DNA of 64,000 nt, taken from contig JAQYDG010000008.1 in assembly GCA_028724265.1 (NCBI GenBank), positions 116,161 to 180,160 of the forward strand, given 5' to 3'. The stretch is from Actinomycetaceae bacterium. Its GTDB lineage: Bacteria; Actinomycetota; Actinomycetes; Actinomycetales; Actinomycetaceae. The position numbers and the translations under genes are program-made. Shown in pieces: positions 33,841 to 43,447 of the stretch. The notes under the pieces were generated by a model. That model had not been told where the DNA came from, searched no databases, and saw only the letters and a program-made list of their open reading frames with translations. The first letter of the stretch is position 1; each line of letters starts with the position of its first letter.

Positions 33841-36618
33841 ATGAGCAACAGGAGTAAGACGACGGGGGCGCCTCAATCGCGGACTCAGCACGAGCCAACG
33901 CCCGAACGCCGCGTCCTGCTTCTGGACGAAATACCGCACCTCACCCATGCGCGACGGGATGTGATTGGTGCCCTCGTCACGCTCGGATGGCTCGCCGTTG
34001 TGGTCGCACTCTCAATTTTTGGATCCTCCACAACCGTTGCCGTTGCTATGGACGTCCGCATTGCCGCCTCAGGTATTCTCGAAATAATCGTCTCGCTGCC
34101 GTTGAATTTTATCGAAGGCTTGATTTCTTTCGTTTTCCCACTGATTGTGTTCGCTCAACTGGTGTGGAATCAACGATGGCGCACCCTGCTCACCGCACTC
34201 GGCTCCATGGCGGTTGCTGCCGCATTGGCGTATGCCCTGGTGTGGGTGTTCGTCAAATATTTTCCGCTGATGCTGCTGAGTCAGGAACTGGACGCGGGGT
34301 GGCGAGCCCAATCGCTTCCGCTGCGCTCCACAACGATTGCTTTTCCTTATGTTTCCTCGCTCGCGGCATTGTTTGTAGCCATCAATTCTGGCCAAAAATC
34401 AGTGTTGTATTCTTTCGCATGGCCAACGCTGCTCTCAGTTCTAGGCGTGACCATTCTGGTTGGGGATCAAACGCTGCCAAGCGCGCTGATTATGCTCCTG
34501 ACCGGTATCCTGTGCGGACAGCTAGGCCGGTATGTTGGCGGCAGACTCCCGGAAGGCGTCGATGGCGAGGAGCTCGTCGAAACACTGATCAGATCCGGCA
34601 TTGACGCGCGGACTGTTGTACGCGTGGACGTTCAGGACGCGGACTATATGCGGGCTCGCCGCATCATCACGGACATGCCGGTGGGAACCACAGACCATTT
34701 TGACATCGCCCAAATTCTCGACGCTCTTGAAACCGATCAGCCCTCCCAGTCAACCCCTGAAGCCGACCAGCCCTCCCACCACAACGTGCCAACATCCGAA
34801 ACGCAGAATGCCACGCAAAACACGCAGAAGGATACTGCCCAAAGCTTGCGGAAGCTCCTTGCCTATTCGCGGACGGAATTTGTGCCCAACATGGATGCGA
34901 CGAAGGAACGAGAGCGGATTCTCCACCAACGATCCGTGCCGGTGTTTACCCCTAGCGTCCGCACATATGCGGTGTTCGATGACCATGACGAGGTATGGCG
35001 GGCAGGTTTTATTGATTCGGATATCCGCCTTGAACGTACCGTTGTCACCCTGTGGCGACGCTTTATCAACACGCCGTCTACGCTCACCCGCGTGCGGGAT
35101 CTGAGGGAAACAGCCCAGCACGTCGCACTGCTGGAACTCTCTGCCGCCGAATGCGGAGCCAATCCGTCACGCAACGTGCATGTTGTGGGGGGATCACACA
35201 GCTACGCGATTACCCAGCAGCTTCCCGACGTCACACTGCTCGCGGATATCGAGGATCCGTCAGCAATTGACGATGCCACGCTCGACGAATCCTGGAAAAC
35301 AATATTTCTCGCCCACTCGAACGGGATTTCCCACGGCATGATTTCCGCCCACACTGCTGCGATTTCTTCGACCTCACACGAATTTCTCCTCCTCAATTGG
35401 GGAAACGGAAATATCCCAGCCGGAGAAACCGTGCGGCGGATCGATTTTGCGCAGCTTTTCGCCATGTGGGCGTCGTTGGTCGGAATCGATCGGGCACTGG
35501 CGAGTGCACGGCGTTCCCTGACGCTCGACCAAGTGGTATCCCTTGGACCAATCATGCAGAAGAGTGTGATACCGAAGGAAACCCTCGCGGACCTCGCTGC
35601 ACAATGCGACAGCAGCGGCAGAAAAGCGCTGCAGAGGCTGCGTGACGTGATTGTTGAGTCGATGCCCGTGGCAAAAGCGATTCCGCCCTTGAAACTCCGC
35701 AGGTTCTCACTCAAATCCCTCGCAACCGCTATTATCGGTTTTATCGCGCTGTTTATTGTGCTTGGCTCCATCAACTTCAACGAGCTGAAGAATGCCTTAG
35801 CGCAGGCTAATGTGATCTGGATTCTGGTGGCAATTCTCGGTTCGGCCATCACCTACGTGGGTGCTGCTATGCCGCTGCAAGCCTTGACCGCAGAAAAGAT
35901 TACTTTGCTCAATTCCATGCGAGTACACCTGGCAGCATCGATGGTGTCACTCGTCGCACCGGCGGGCGTCGGTCCGGCGGCGCTGAATCTGCGTTTCCTG
36001 CAAAAAGCGAACGTCCCTACTGCGGTGGGGGTTGCCACAGTGACGCTCGTTCAGGTGATCCAGTTCGTCACCACCATCCTGATGCTGGCTATCCTCGGCC
36101 TCACAACCGGCGAGGTAGGAACTCTGACGCTTCCCTCGCGCGCAACGTTCGTCGTGATCGGCGTCGTCATCGCTCTGATCGCCATTGTGTTCCTCGTTCC
36201 TCAGGTTCGCCGCTGGATCCTCGCCAAGATTCGGCCGATTATTGTTCAAATTCGGCCCCGCCTCGTATGGATCGGAGCACACCCAGGGCGTATCGCATAT
36301 GCCGCGTTAGGGGCACTCATTCAACCGGTGGGATACGTGTTGTGTTTCGGCGCCTCGCTCGCAGCATTCGGGCGCTCGCTACCTCTGTTGACACTGACCA
36401 TCACATATTTAGTGTCCAACTCTGTGGGCTCTGTGATCCCATCACCCGGTGGTATCGGACCGGTTGAGGCGGCACTCGTCGGTGGCCTGACGCTTTCCGG
36501 AATTCCTTCTGCCGTTGCCCTATCCACAGCGTTGCTCTACCGTTTAGTAACCTTCTGGGGGCCAGTACCCGTGGGCTGGATTGCGATGCAGCGCTTGCAA
36601 AAACAAAATGTGCTCTGA
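33841..36618 (+). CDS. Pseudokinase-like domain fused to LPG-synthase/TIGR00374 flippase domain
   Basis: A 925-residue membrane protein. The N-terminal ~230 residues form several helices. A Gln/Thr-rich linker follows near 300-330. Residues ~360-590 form a cytosolic domain with a kinase-like layout (ETAQHVALLELSAAECGANPS resembles the C-helix region, NGISHGMI and LLNWGNGN resemble the loop region), but the canonical catalytic H-x-D is not evident. From about 620 a flippase-like TIGR00374/UPF0104 domain follows, with VSLVAPAGVGPAALNLRF and SNSVGSVIPSPGGIGPVEAAL. This domain in MprF-type proteins translocates lipids. The start is leaderless (TAAGAT, 6 nt). Substrate and pseudokinase status are inference. 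Confidence 0.8.
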   Translation: MSNRSKTTGAPQSRTQHEPTPERRVLLLDEIPHLTHARRDVIGALVTLGWLAVVVALSIFGSSTTVAVAMDVRIAASGILEIIVSLPLNFIEGLISFVFPLIVFAQLVWNQRWRTLLTALGSMAVAAALAYALVWVFVKYFPLMLLSQELDAGWRAQSLPLRSTTIAFPYVSSLAALFVAINSGQKSVLYSFAWPTLLSVLGVTILVGDQTLPSALIMLLTGILCGQLGRYVGGRLPEGVDGEELVETLIRSGIDARTVVRVDVQDADYMRARRIITDMPVGTTDHFDIAQILDALETDQPSQSTPEADQPSHHNVPTSETQNATQNTQKDTAQSLRKLLAYSRTEFVPNMDATKERERILHQRSVPVFTPSVRTYAVFDDHDEVWRAGFIDSDIRLERTVVTLWRRFINTPSTLTRVRDLRETAQHVALLELSAAECGANPSRNVHVVGGSHSYAITQQLPDVTLLADIEDPSAIDDATLDESWKTIFLAHSNGISHGMISAHTAAISSTSHEFLLLNWGNGNIPAGETVRRIDFAQLFAMWASLVGIDRALASARRSLTLDQVVSLGPIMQKSVIPKETLADLAAQCDSSGRKALQRLRDVIVESMPVAKAIPPLKLRRFSLKSLATAIIGFIALFIVLGSINFNELKNALAQANVIWILVAILGSAITYVGAAMPLQALTAEKITLLNSMRVHLAASMVSLVAPAGVGPAALNLRFLQKANVPTAVGVATVTLVQVIQFVTTILMLAILGLTTGEVGTLTLPSRATFVVIGVVIALIAIVFLVPQVRRWILAKIRPIIVQIRPRLVWIGAHPGRIAYAALGALIQPVGYVLCFGASLAAFGRSLPLLTLTITYLVSNSVGSVIPSPGGIGPVEAALVGGLTLSGIPSAVALSTALLYRLVTFWGPVPVGWIAMQRLQKQNVL

Positions 36619-36691
36619 CGTGACGCACGAAGAGCGGCAGGGAAAAGAAAAAAGAACGTGCAACAATAGGCACGTGAAATGGAGCGCGATA

Positions 36692-37129
36692 GTGAACCGC
36701 TATGCCGCGATTTTTGTTGGCGGCTGCATAGGAGCAGTAGCACGAGCAGCCATTGCCCCACCGCTAGGCAGTGGCATAGCAGCCTGGGATCACGGCGCAG
36801 CCCCCTATGGAACGCTCACGGTCAATCTCGTGGGTGCTTTCCTCCTTGGACTTATTGCTGGAGTGACGAACGCTCTTCCAGGCATCGACAAGCGCTGGCG
36901 GCTGGGACTCGGAACTGGCATGATCGGCACATTTACCACGTATGGGACGCTCATTCAGGAAGTTGAGACGGGTGTGTGGCCAGCCTCAGCAATCTATTTG
37001 GCCGTTTCACTGTGTGGCGGCATCGCTCTCGCATTCTGGGGAGTCAAACTCTCGACAGGCGTCGTTCGGTACGCGGGAGACCGTCGCAGAATCCGCACTT
37101 CCCGCCACCAGGATGGGACGGCAGCATGA
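36692..37129 (+). CDS. crcB: Fluoride ion transporter CrcB (Fluc), subunit 1
   Basis: Four-helix fluoride channel subunit, 145 residues, exporting F- from the cytosol. Visible are FVGGCIGAVARAA, GTLTVNLVGAFLLG and GMIGTFTTYGT (family consensus G-x-x-G-G-x-T-T-F-S-T). A C-terminal basic tail is present. GTG 36692 was chosen because GGAG lies 8 nt upstream; upstream in-frame codons overlap the preceding gene. It overlaps the second crcB by 4 nt (ATGA), the usual arrangement of obligate heterodimeric Fluc pairs in Gram-positives. No fluoride riboswitch is visible upstream. Confidence 0.9.
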   Translation: MNRYAAIFVGGCIGAVARAAIAPPLGSGIAAWDHGAAPYGTLTVNLVGAFLLGLIAGVTNALPGIDKRWRLGLGTGMIGTFTTYGTLIQEVETGVWPASAIYLAVSLCGGIALAFWGVKLSTGVVRYAGDRRRIRTSRHQDGTAA

Positions 37130-37482
37130 GCGCTCTGATGTGGATCGCAGTGGCAGTATGCGGTGGAGCCGGCGCATGTGGTAGAGCATGGGTGGACGGC
37201 GTCGTCACGCGGCACGCAGCGCACCAAGGCGCCGGAACCTTGACCGTCAACACGCTCGGATGCCTCTTACTCGGATTCATCACAGGATTCGGCGCGGTTT
37301 CGCCTGCACTCACACTCGGTTTCCTCGGCGGGTTTACCACGTTTTCGACGGCGATGCTCGATATCGTGGAACGTGCAGGCCAGCGCGGTTTCCACTGGGC
37401 GATACTGCTGGTACTGCAGGTGCTGGCACCCGGCCTCGCGTATTTCCTCGCACAGTCGCTCGGCGCGCTTGCGGCGGCCTAA
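37126..37482 (+). CDS. crcB: Fluoride ion transporter CrcB (Fluc), subunit 2
   Basis: Partner of the preceding gene, 118 residues, four helices. VCGGAGACGRAWVDG and GTLTVNTLGCLLLG match the N-terminal region, and GFLGGFTTFSTAMLDIVE is the canonical signature that the first subunit has in altered form. ATG 37126 overlaps the previous stop as ATGA, indicating translational coupling, which fits equal amounts of both subunits. In other such pairs, two dissimilar subunits assemble antiparallel into one channel. Confidence 0.92.
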   Translation: MSALMWIAVAVCGGAGACGRAWVDGVVTRHAAHQGAGTLTVNTLGCLLLGFITGFGAVSPALTLGFLGGFTTFSTAMLDIVERAGQRGFHWAILLVLQVLAPGLAYFLAQSLGALAAA

Positions 37483-37739
37483 CCGCCTCACCGTCTGACC
37501 TCCCTCCCCAGCTGCACTACGCCTCGTCACTACTGTCGTCATTTCACCATCGAACTACCTGCCCTCAGCTGCACCGCGACTCGTCACACCAGCACGGGGC
37601 ACGCATCCCAACGCGGGGCACGCACAGCAACCTTGTAGCCGCCGCTCACCCGCTCGGTTTCGCGCAAAGATGCGTGCGCGGTTCGTCACCCACACAACAC
37701 ATGGTGCCATATGCCACATATTCGTGCGAAAATTGGATC

Positions 37740-39413
37740 ATGAACGAACGCGCAGGGCAACCAGCCCAGGAATCAGATCTTATCGATGCGGACGCGCTTG
37801 TGTCCGCCTATTACGACATCGAACCAGATCCAGCCGATCCCGCACAGAACGTCAGCTTTGGGACGTCTGGCCACCGTGGCTCTGCCTTCGACGGAACATT
37901 CAACGAGGCTCATATTGCAGCAATCACGCAGGCCATCGTGGATTATCGGCGCAATCAGGGTTATGACGGCCCCCTCTATATGGGGCGAGATACCCACGGT
38001 GTTTCTGAGCCAGCAGAACGAACGGCGGTAGAAGTTCTGATTGCCAACGGCGTCGATGTGCGCGTCGATGCGCGGCATTCTTGGACTCCGACCCCGGCAG
38101 TGTCGCTCGCCGTCCTCACAGCTAACGGTGCCGACACAGCAGAGGGAGTGCGGACGTCCGGCCCTGGGCTTGCGGACGGCATCGTCATCACACCAAGCCA
38201 CAATCCACCACGTGACGGCGGCTTCAAGTACGACCCACCGACGGGAGGACCGGCCGAGACGGCGGCGACGGAATGGATCGCCAATCGTGCCAACGAACTG
38301 CTGCGTGCAGGGTGGAAGAATATTCCACGAGTCCCCTTCGAGACGGCGATGAAATCAGAGCACGCCGGAACGCACGATTTCATCAGTCAATATGTAGAGT
38401 CACTGGCGTCGATTATCGACTTCGATGCTATCCGCGCTTCAGGCATTTCGATCGGCGCAGACGCGATGGGAGGAGCCTCGCGTGACTATTGGGGCGCCAT
38501 CGGGGAACGCTACGGCTTGAATCTGGACGTCATCAACACGGAGGTTGACCCGCGCTGGGCGTTCATGACCCTCGACTGGGATGGGAAGATTCGCACCGAC
38601 TGCTCCAGCCCGTACGCCATGGCATCACTGATCAACCGCGTCACAGCCTCCGGAAGTAATCCATACACGATTGCCACAGCGAATGACGCAGACGCGGATC
38701 GCCACGGCATTGTGACGCCTGATGCAGGCCTGATGAACCCGAATCATTACCTCGCTGTCGCCATCGAATACCTCTACACGCATCGGCCAGAGTGGGCTCC
38801 GACGATCGCCGTGGGCAAAACGCTCGTCTCTTCCTCCCTGATCGATCGCATCGTCGCGCAGCTGGGACGCACACTCGTCGAGGTGCCGGTGGGCTTCAAG
38901 TGGTTCGTCGATGGATTCTTGCACGGTACTATCGGCTTCGGCGGTGAAGAATCCGCAGGGGCTAGCTTCCTGCGTAGAAACGGAACAGTGTGGACCACCG
39001 ACAAAGACGGGCTCATCATGGATCTGCTCGCTGCTGAAATGACGGCGGTCACTGGCAAGACGCCATCCCAGCTGCACGATGAGCAAGTTGCGCGCGTTGG
39101 CGATTCCTCGTATGAGCGGATTGATGCCGCTGCCACCTCAGAACAAAAGACGAAACTCAAGGCTCTTTCACCGCAGGCAGTGTCCGCACAAACCCTCGCT
39201 GGCGAACCGATCACGGCCAAACTGGTGAAAGCACCAGGCAACGATGCTGAAATCGGCGGACTCAAAGTTGTCACAGACAGCGCATGGTTCGCGGCACGCC
39301 CTTCTGGCACGGAGCCGATCTATAAGATCTACGCTGAATCCTTCAAGGGCAGCGACCATTTGAAGCAGGTTCAGGCCGAGGCTCAGGAGGTTGTGGCCGC
39401 TGCGCTCGCCTAA
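37740..39413 (+). CDS. pgm: Phosphoglucomutase, alpha-D-glucose-specific
   Basis: Interconverts glucose 1-phosphate and glucose 6-phosphate, feeding UDP-glucose and glycogen; cytosolic. The 557-residue length is typical. The substrate loop FGTSGHRG at 40-47, the phosphoserine loop TPSHNPP (Ser 153), the metal loop DADADRHG at about 316-323, the sugar-binding GEESAG and the C-terminal phosphate-binding ARPSGTEPIYKIYAES are all present. ATG 37740 precedes the conserved region; a 180-residue in-frame extension upstream is rejected. Divergent or coupled neighbours are absent, so it appears monocistronic. Confidence 0.96.
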   Translation: MNERAGQPAQESDLIDADALVSAYYDIEPDPADPAQNVSFGTSGHRGSAFDGTFNEAHIAAITQAIVDYRRNQGYDGPLYMGRDTHGVSEPAERTAVEVLIANGVDVRVDARHSWTPTPAVSLAVLTANGADTAEGVRTSGPGLADGIVITPSHNPPRDGGFKYDPPTGGPAETAATEWIANRANELLRAGWKNIPRVPFETAMKSEHAGTHDFISQYVESLASIIDFDAIRASGISIGADAMGGASRDYWGAIGERYGLNLDVINTEVDPRWAFMTLDWDGKIRTDCSSPYAMASLINRVTASGSNPYTIATANDADADRHGIVTPDAGLMNPNHYLAVAIEYLYTHRPEWAPTIAVGKTLVSSSLIDRIVAQLGRTLVEVPVGFKWFVDGFLHGTIGFGGEESAGASFLRRNGTVWTTDKDGLIMDLLAAEMTAVTGKTPSQLHDEQVARVGDSSYERIDAAATSEQKTKLKALSPQAVSAQTLAGEPITAKLVKAPGNDAEIGGLKVVTDSAWFAARPSGTEPIYKIYAESFKGSDHLKQVQAEAQEVVAAALA

Positions 39414-39656
39414 TCGCTGAAAGGGGTTTTCCCTCGGCTGACGCGAGGCTGACGCACCTCAAGCAACGCCCGCCCGCGCACTGTGTGCTGTGGTTTCTTT
39501 CGCGACACGAGTCCATAAATGGGGCTCAATTACCGGATCCAAGCGATGGAACCACAGCACACTATCTGAATACCACATGCTGTCAGAGCAGTCCCAGATC
39601 TTTTCAGTCTTATTGTCCTTTTGTCCGTCTTATTTTCAGCGCCAGAAAGAGTTGCT

Positions 39657-40379
39657 ATGGTTCGCATTATCGCCCATCGAGGGCTCAACCACGTTGCACC
39701 AGAGAACACGTTGGCAGCGTTTCGCGCCGCAGCACGTGCAGGGGTGACGTGGCTCGAAACGGACGTCGACATTCTGGGGGACGGCACACCCGTCATCCTC
39801 CACGATTCAACGCTCGATCGAACAACGAATAAACACGGATCAATGTACGATCTTTCTTCAGCAGATCTGCCTAGCGTCGATGCGGGCAGCTGGTTCTCCC
39901 CCGATTTTGCCGGAGAACCGTTGCCAACCTTGGAGGAATTCATTCGCTTCGTGAATGACGAACACATGAACGTCAATCTCGAAATCAAACCGAATGAGCA
40001 AGGCAAAGAGCAATCCCTGCGCCTCGTCGATGCTGTGCTCGATCAGCTCGAACATCTGGATCGTGGGCGTGCGATCATCATCAGTAGCTTCAATCCGCTT
40101 CTTCTTGCTGATATCCATCGCCGAGCCCCGCACCTCCCGCTCGGATGGCTCACAGCGGGATCTGCAATGATTCCCGCCTGGAAGTCGATGTTGGAACTGA
40201 TGGGAGCAACCTATCTTCATCCAGAGACGACGTGGGTGACTCCCAGTCGCGTTGAGCTTCTCCACCAGGCTGGTTTCGGTGTGAACACATGGACGCAAAA
40301 TTCACGTGTGCACGCAAACGAAATGACGAATTGGGGTGTAGACGGGATTATTACGGACGTTGCGGATAGTTTCCTTTAG
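39657..40379 (+). CDS. Glycerophosphodiester phosphodiesterase
   Basis: Hydrolyses glycerophosphodiesters to glycerol 3-phosphate and an alcohol. The 240-residue protein is a GDPD TIM barrel: HRGLNHVAPENTLAAF (His 7, Arg 8, Glu 16) is the metal and catalytic motif, ETDVDILGDGTPVILHDSTLDRTTN carries the second metal ligands and catalytic His, and NLEIKPN and VNTWTQN the later ones. ATG 39657 follows AGAAAGAG. No signal peptide is present, so it is cytosolic. Its last 4 nt overlap the convergent ABC transporter. Confidence 0.93.
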   Translation: MVRIIAHRGLNHVAPENTLAAFRAAARAGVTWLETDVDILGDGTPVILHDSTLDRTTNKHGSMYDLSSADLPSVDAGSWFSPDFAGEPLPTLEEFIRFVNDEHMNVNLEIKPNEQGKEQSLRLVDAVLDQLEHLDRGRAIIISSFNPLLLADIHRRAPHLPLGWLTAGSAMIPAWKSMLELMGATYLHPETTWVTPSRVELLHQAGFGVNTWTQNSRVHANEMTNWGVDGIITDVADSFL

Positions 40380-42130
40380 CTGCCAGACACATCCAGCTGC
40401 GCCGCAAACATTCGACGAAATTCCGTCTGGCCTGCCAACAGCTGGTCGAAGGTGCCCGACTCTACAATTCTCCCGGCTTTGAGGACGTAAATGTAATCCA
40501 CGCTGCGCAGAGCAGCCACGCGGTGGCTCGTCACAACAACGATCCTCCGCTTCGCTTCGTCAGCCAACCTGTTAATAATTGACTCCTCCGCGAGAGCGTC
40601 AATGGCACTCGTGGGTTCGTCAAGATACCACAGCGGAAGATCAGAGAGAACAACGCGTGCTATTGCCAGCCTTTGCCACTGGCCTCCGGAAAGCTCAACC
40701 CCACCCCACTGCGTACCAAGCAACGTATCCAAACCATTGTCCAGACGTGAAACAAAACCGTCAGCTTCAGCCACTGCGAGGGCATTCCATATTTTCTCGT
40801 CTGAGCGCTGACTGATATCCACCCCAAGGGAAACGAACTCGCGCACCGTGACCTCATACCTGCTGAAATCCTGCTTAAGCACAGCGAACGGATATGTCAG
40901 TTGGCTATCGGCACTCAGATCGATTGTTGCCCCGCCGATTCGAACCATACCTGACGCATCGGGCTGAACATTCATCAACGCTTTCAGCAATGACGTCTTG
41001 CCTGAACCGTTTTCCCCCACAATAGCCACCATCTGCCCAAAATTGATGGTGAACGAGACGGAATCGACTGCTGTTGTATGCCCATATCGAACCGTGAGGT
41101 CACGAACAGCAAGCTGAGCCTGCTCAGTGTCGGTACACGCACTACCCGTCACGCTCAGCTGAGGTTTTTCTTCCATATCAAGGAATGTTCGAAGATAACG
41201 ATTGGCGGGCATTGAGGAAAGAAGTTCGCCGATTTGATATCCAACACCTGCCATTGCGGAAACACCACTCATCAGGCCGACGAGCCCAGCGAATAGTGAT
41301 CCAGAAACCGCAACCGAGTCGATGTACAAAAATGTGAGTGCGAGGCAGAACAGCACCGTTGTGGCAATTCCAGCGATCGAATCTGAAAGAATTGATTTAC
41401 CTTCCAGCGTCAGCCGCACGCGTTGGAATGCGCGGCGAGACTCCCGTGCGAGATCCCGAAAGGTGGGGAGCGACTTGATAAGAGCAAGTTCAAAACCAGG
41501 ATTCGCGTAAGCTAATTGATCCTCAAGATACGTCGCACGCCGATCGTGCTCACTCGACACAGGCCAAAACCGTGACTCTTGTTTGCCATACCACCCAAAT
41601 GCTATGGCAGTAGGGACGGGAGCAAAGAGACTAACAATAGCTGCCCGCGGGCTGTATCCCCACAGAGCGAGTGCCAAAGACACCGCTGTTACAAGCGCGC
41701 AGGCAATATTTACGGTAGCTTGAAATTGCGACGAGGGATATCCCTGAACAACGCTGGATAGCGCATTGCGTACGCTCCGCATAAAATCAGGTACTTCAAA
41801 CCTGGAGGGTAGCGTCTGTGCAAGCCGTGCGTCAAAAAGACCTGCACTATAGACATTAATTCGGATCGCATTAATTCGGGAAATTGAATTTGCCGCCTGG
41901 ACAAAAGCATTCCCAAACCCAAATACCACTCCACATGCAATGACGAGCCCCACCGGAGAACCAGCCTGGGACATATTATTTGCGATAGCTTTCACCACAG
42001 CAACGTTAAGAGCAGGAATAACTGATGCAATGAGGAGCAAAACGGTTGAAATAATGGAAAACAGTGGTGATGCCCGAAACCCGAGGCGAACGACCCACGC
42101 AGCGTCACCGATCAGAGACCCCTTAGCCAT
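40376..42130 (-). CDS. ABC transporter, fused permease-ATPase
   Basis: Half-transporter exporter of 584 residues: six helices in the first ~320 residues, then an ATPase with Walker A GENGSGKTS (near 371), signature LSGGQWQR, Walker B LPLWYLDEPTS and H-loop VVTSHRVA. It probably works as a homodimer. Substrate is not readable; such fused proteins export lipids, peptides or drugs. ATG 42130 follows GGAGG. The 3' end overlaps the glycerophosphodiesterase by 4 nt. No partner gene is adjacent. Confidence 0.92.
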   Translation of the reverse strand: MAKGSLIGDAAWVVRLGFRASPLFSIISTVLLLIASVIPALNVAVVKAIANNMSQAGSPVGLVIACGVVFGFGNAFVQAANSISRINAIRINVYSAGLFDARLAQTLPSRFEVPDFMRSVRNALSSVVQGYPSSQFQATVNIACALVTAVSLALALWGYSPRAAIVSLFAPVPTAIAFGWYGKQESRFWPVSSEHDRRATYLEDQLAYANPGFELALIKSLPTFRDLARESRRAFQRVRLTLEGKSILSDSIAGIATTVLFCLALTFLYIDSVAVSGSLFAGLVGLMSGVSAMAGVGYQIGELLSSMPANRYLRTFLDMEEKPQLSVTGSACTDTEQAQLAVRDLTVRYGHTTAVDSVSFTINFGQMVAIVGENGSGKTSLLKALMNVQPDASGMVRIGGATIDLSADSQLTYPFAVLKQDFSRYEVTVREFVSLGVDISQRSDEKIWNALAVAEADGFVSRLDNGLDTLLGTQWGGVELSGGQWQRLAIARVVLSDLPLWYLDEPTSAIDALAEESIINRLADEAKRRIVVVTSHRVAALRSVDYIYVLKAGRIVESGTFDQLLAGQTEFRRMFAAQLDVSGS

Positions 42131-42319
42131 GCGCTACCTCCAACGCCTTCAGACACTCGACGATGAGACGCTCATGCGCACCACAGTCATCGTTTCCACT
42201 ATATCCGCACTATATCCACAACGAGCCCAAACCGCACACTCGGCATCTCGCATCATACGTTCCTGCAATGTGTGGACGCGTCACATCGGCACGCACCAGC
42301 GACGAGCGGCGATACTTAC

Positions 42320-42325
42320 TAGGCT
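42320..42325 (+). promoter_or_regulatory. -10 hexamer TAGGCT, leaderless start of the APP1-like gene
   Basis: TAGGCT ends 6 nt before ATG 42332, with no Shine-Dalgarno. Confidence 0.5.
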
Positions 42326-42331
42326 AGACGT

Positions 42332-43447
42332 ATGGCACTAGCTGATATGGCACGATCTTTCGAGATTGGGATCAACCGGCGGGGAATCGTTAGGCACCGT
42401 CGGCATGGTTGGCTGCCTAAAATACTGCCATATATGGGGTACGGTTCAACGGCGAGTGTGCGGATTCTTGCCCGAGCCGTGATGGCGGATCCCGATGCAC
42501 GTCACGACGTCAGCGCGCAACGAGGCTTCCACCAGTTTTTCACCACACAGGTTGGGTTTCTTCCCGTTACCGTCAAGGTTGGTGAAAGGGTGATACGCAC
42601 CCGCACCGATTCTTCGGGATACGTCGATATCCTCGTCGCAAACCACGGGCTGGAACCTGGCGTCCATTCTGCACTGCTCACACCAGCCCAGGGTATGCCA
42701 GCCACAGCACCCGTTCAGATCCTCAACCCGCACTCCACGATCGGTATTATTTCGGACGTTGACGATACTGTGATGGTAACGAAAATGCCACGCGCTTTTA
42801 TTGCCGCCTGGAACGCGTTTGTGCTCAACACCGATGCTCGCCAGGAAGTACCGGGCATGTCTGAGTTCTATCAAAGCTTGATACAACGCTATCCTTCTGC
42901 ACCCTTTTTTTACCTTTCCACCGGTGCCTGGAACACAGAACCGGCCATCAACGCATTTTTACAGCAGCACGGTTTTCCGCTCGGCCCGATTGTGCTGACA
43001 GACTGGGGGCCAACGCCCACGGGGCTTATCAGGAACGGAATGGAGCACAAACGGACACAACTGCGCAACCTCCTGATTTCCTTCCCCCATATGCGGTGGA
43101 TCCTGATTGGTGACGATGGCCAACACGACCCTTATGTGTATGAAGACCTCGCGCGCGAACATCCTGATCGGGTCGCTGCTATCGCTATCCGCGAGCTCTC
43201 CCCTGTTGAGCAGGTGTTCAGCCACGGCACTCCACGCACGCTCGACATCTCAGATCCGATCATTGCTCGTCATTTTTCTGTACCAGAAATACGGGGCAAA
43301 GACGGCTTTGAACTCCACGCACAGTTGGATACCGTAGCGGCCGCGCTGGCCTCCGCATCCGATGCACCGCTGTTCGCACCCACCACCTCACCCCACAGTG
43401 CCTCGAGCGAGGAATGCTCCGGCGAGGAACGAGAATCCACACGATGA
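42332..43447 (+). CDS. APP1/DUF2183-family phosphatase
   Basis: A 371-residue protein with a HAD-like DUF2183 domain: IISDVDDTV at 139-147 carries the nucleophile and acid aspartates, FFYLSTGAWN near 190 the second motif and LIGDDGQHDP the metal-binding motif. Yeast App1 is a phosphatidate phosphatase; bacterial members are uncharacterised. Residues ~60-135 form a possible beta-sandwich (NPHSTIG boundary). The start is ATG 42332, probably leaderless. Its stop overlaps the IclR start (ATGA), so phosphatase and regulator are produced together. Confidence 0.88.
   Translation: MALADMARSFEIGINRRGIVRHRRHGWLPKILPYMGYGSTASVRILARAVMADPDARHDVSAQRGFHQFFTTQVGFLPVTVKVGERVIRTRTDSSGYVDILVANHGLEPGVHSALLTPAQGMPATAPVQILNPHSTIGIISDVDDTVMVTKMPRAFIAAWNAFVLNTDARQEVPGMSEFYQSLIQRYPSAPFFYLSTGAWNTEPAINAFLQQHGFPLGPIVLTDWGPTPTGLIRNGMEHKRTQLRNLLISFPHMRWILIGDDGQHDPYVYEDLAREHPDRVAAIAIRELSPVEQVFSHGTPRTLDISDPIIARHFSVPEIRGKDGFELHAQLDTVAAALASASDAPLFAPTTSPHSASSEECSGEERESTR

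Noticed and set aside
36597..36691. Fluoride riboswitch before crcB
   Set aside because: The short leader lies at the 3' end of the preceding gene and no crcB-motif structure could be recognised.
37188..37739. N-terminal extension of phosphoglucomutase
   Set aside because: The extra in-frame codons overlap the second crcB and do not resemble the family; the conserved start is at 37740.
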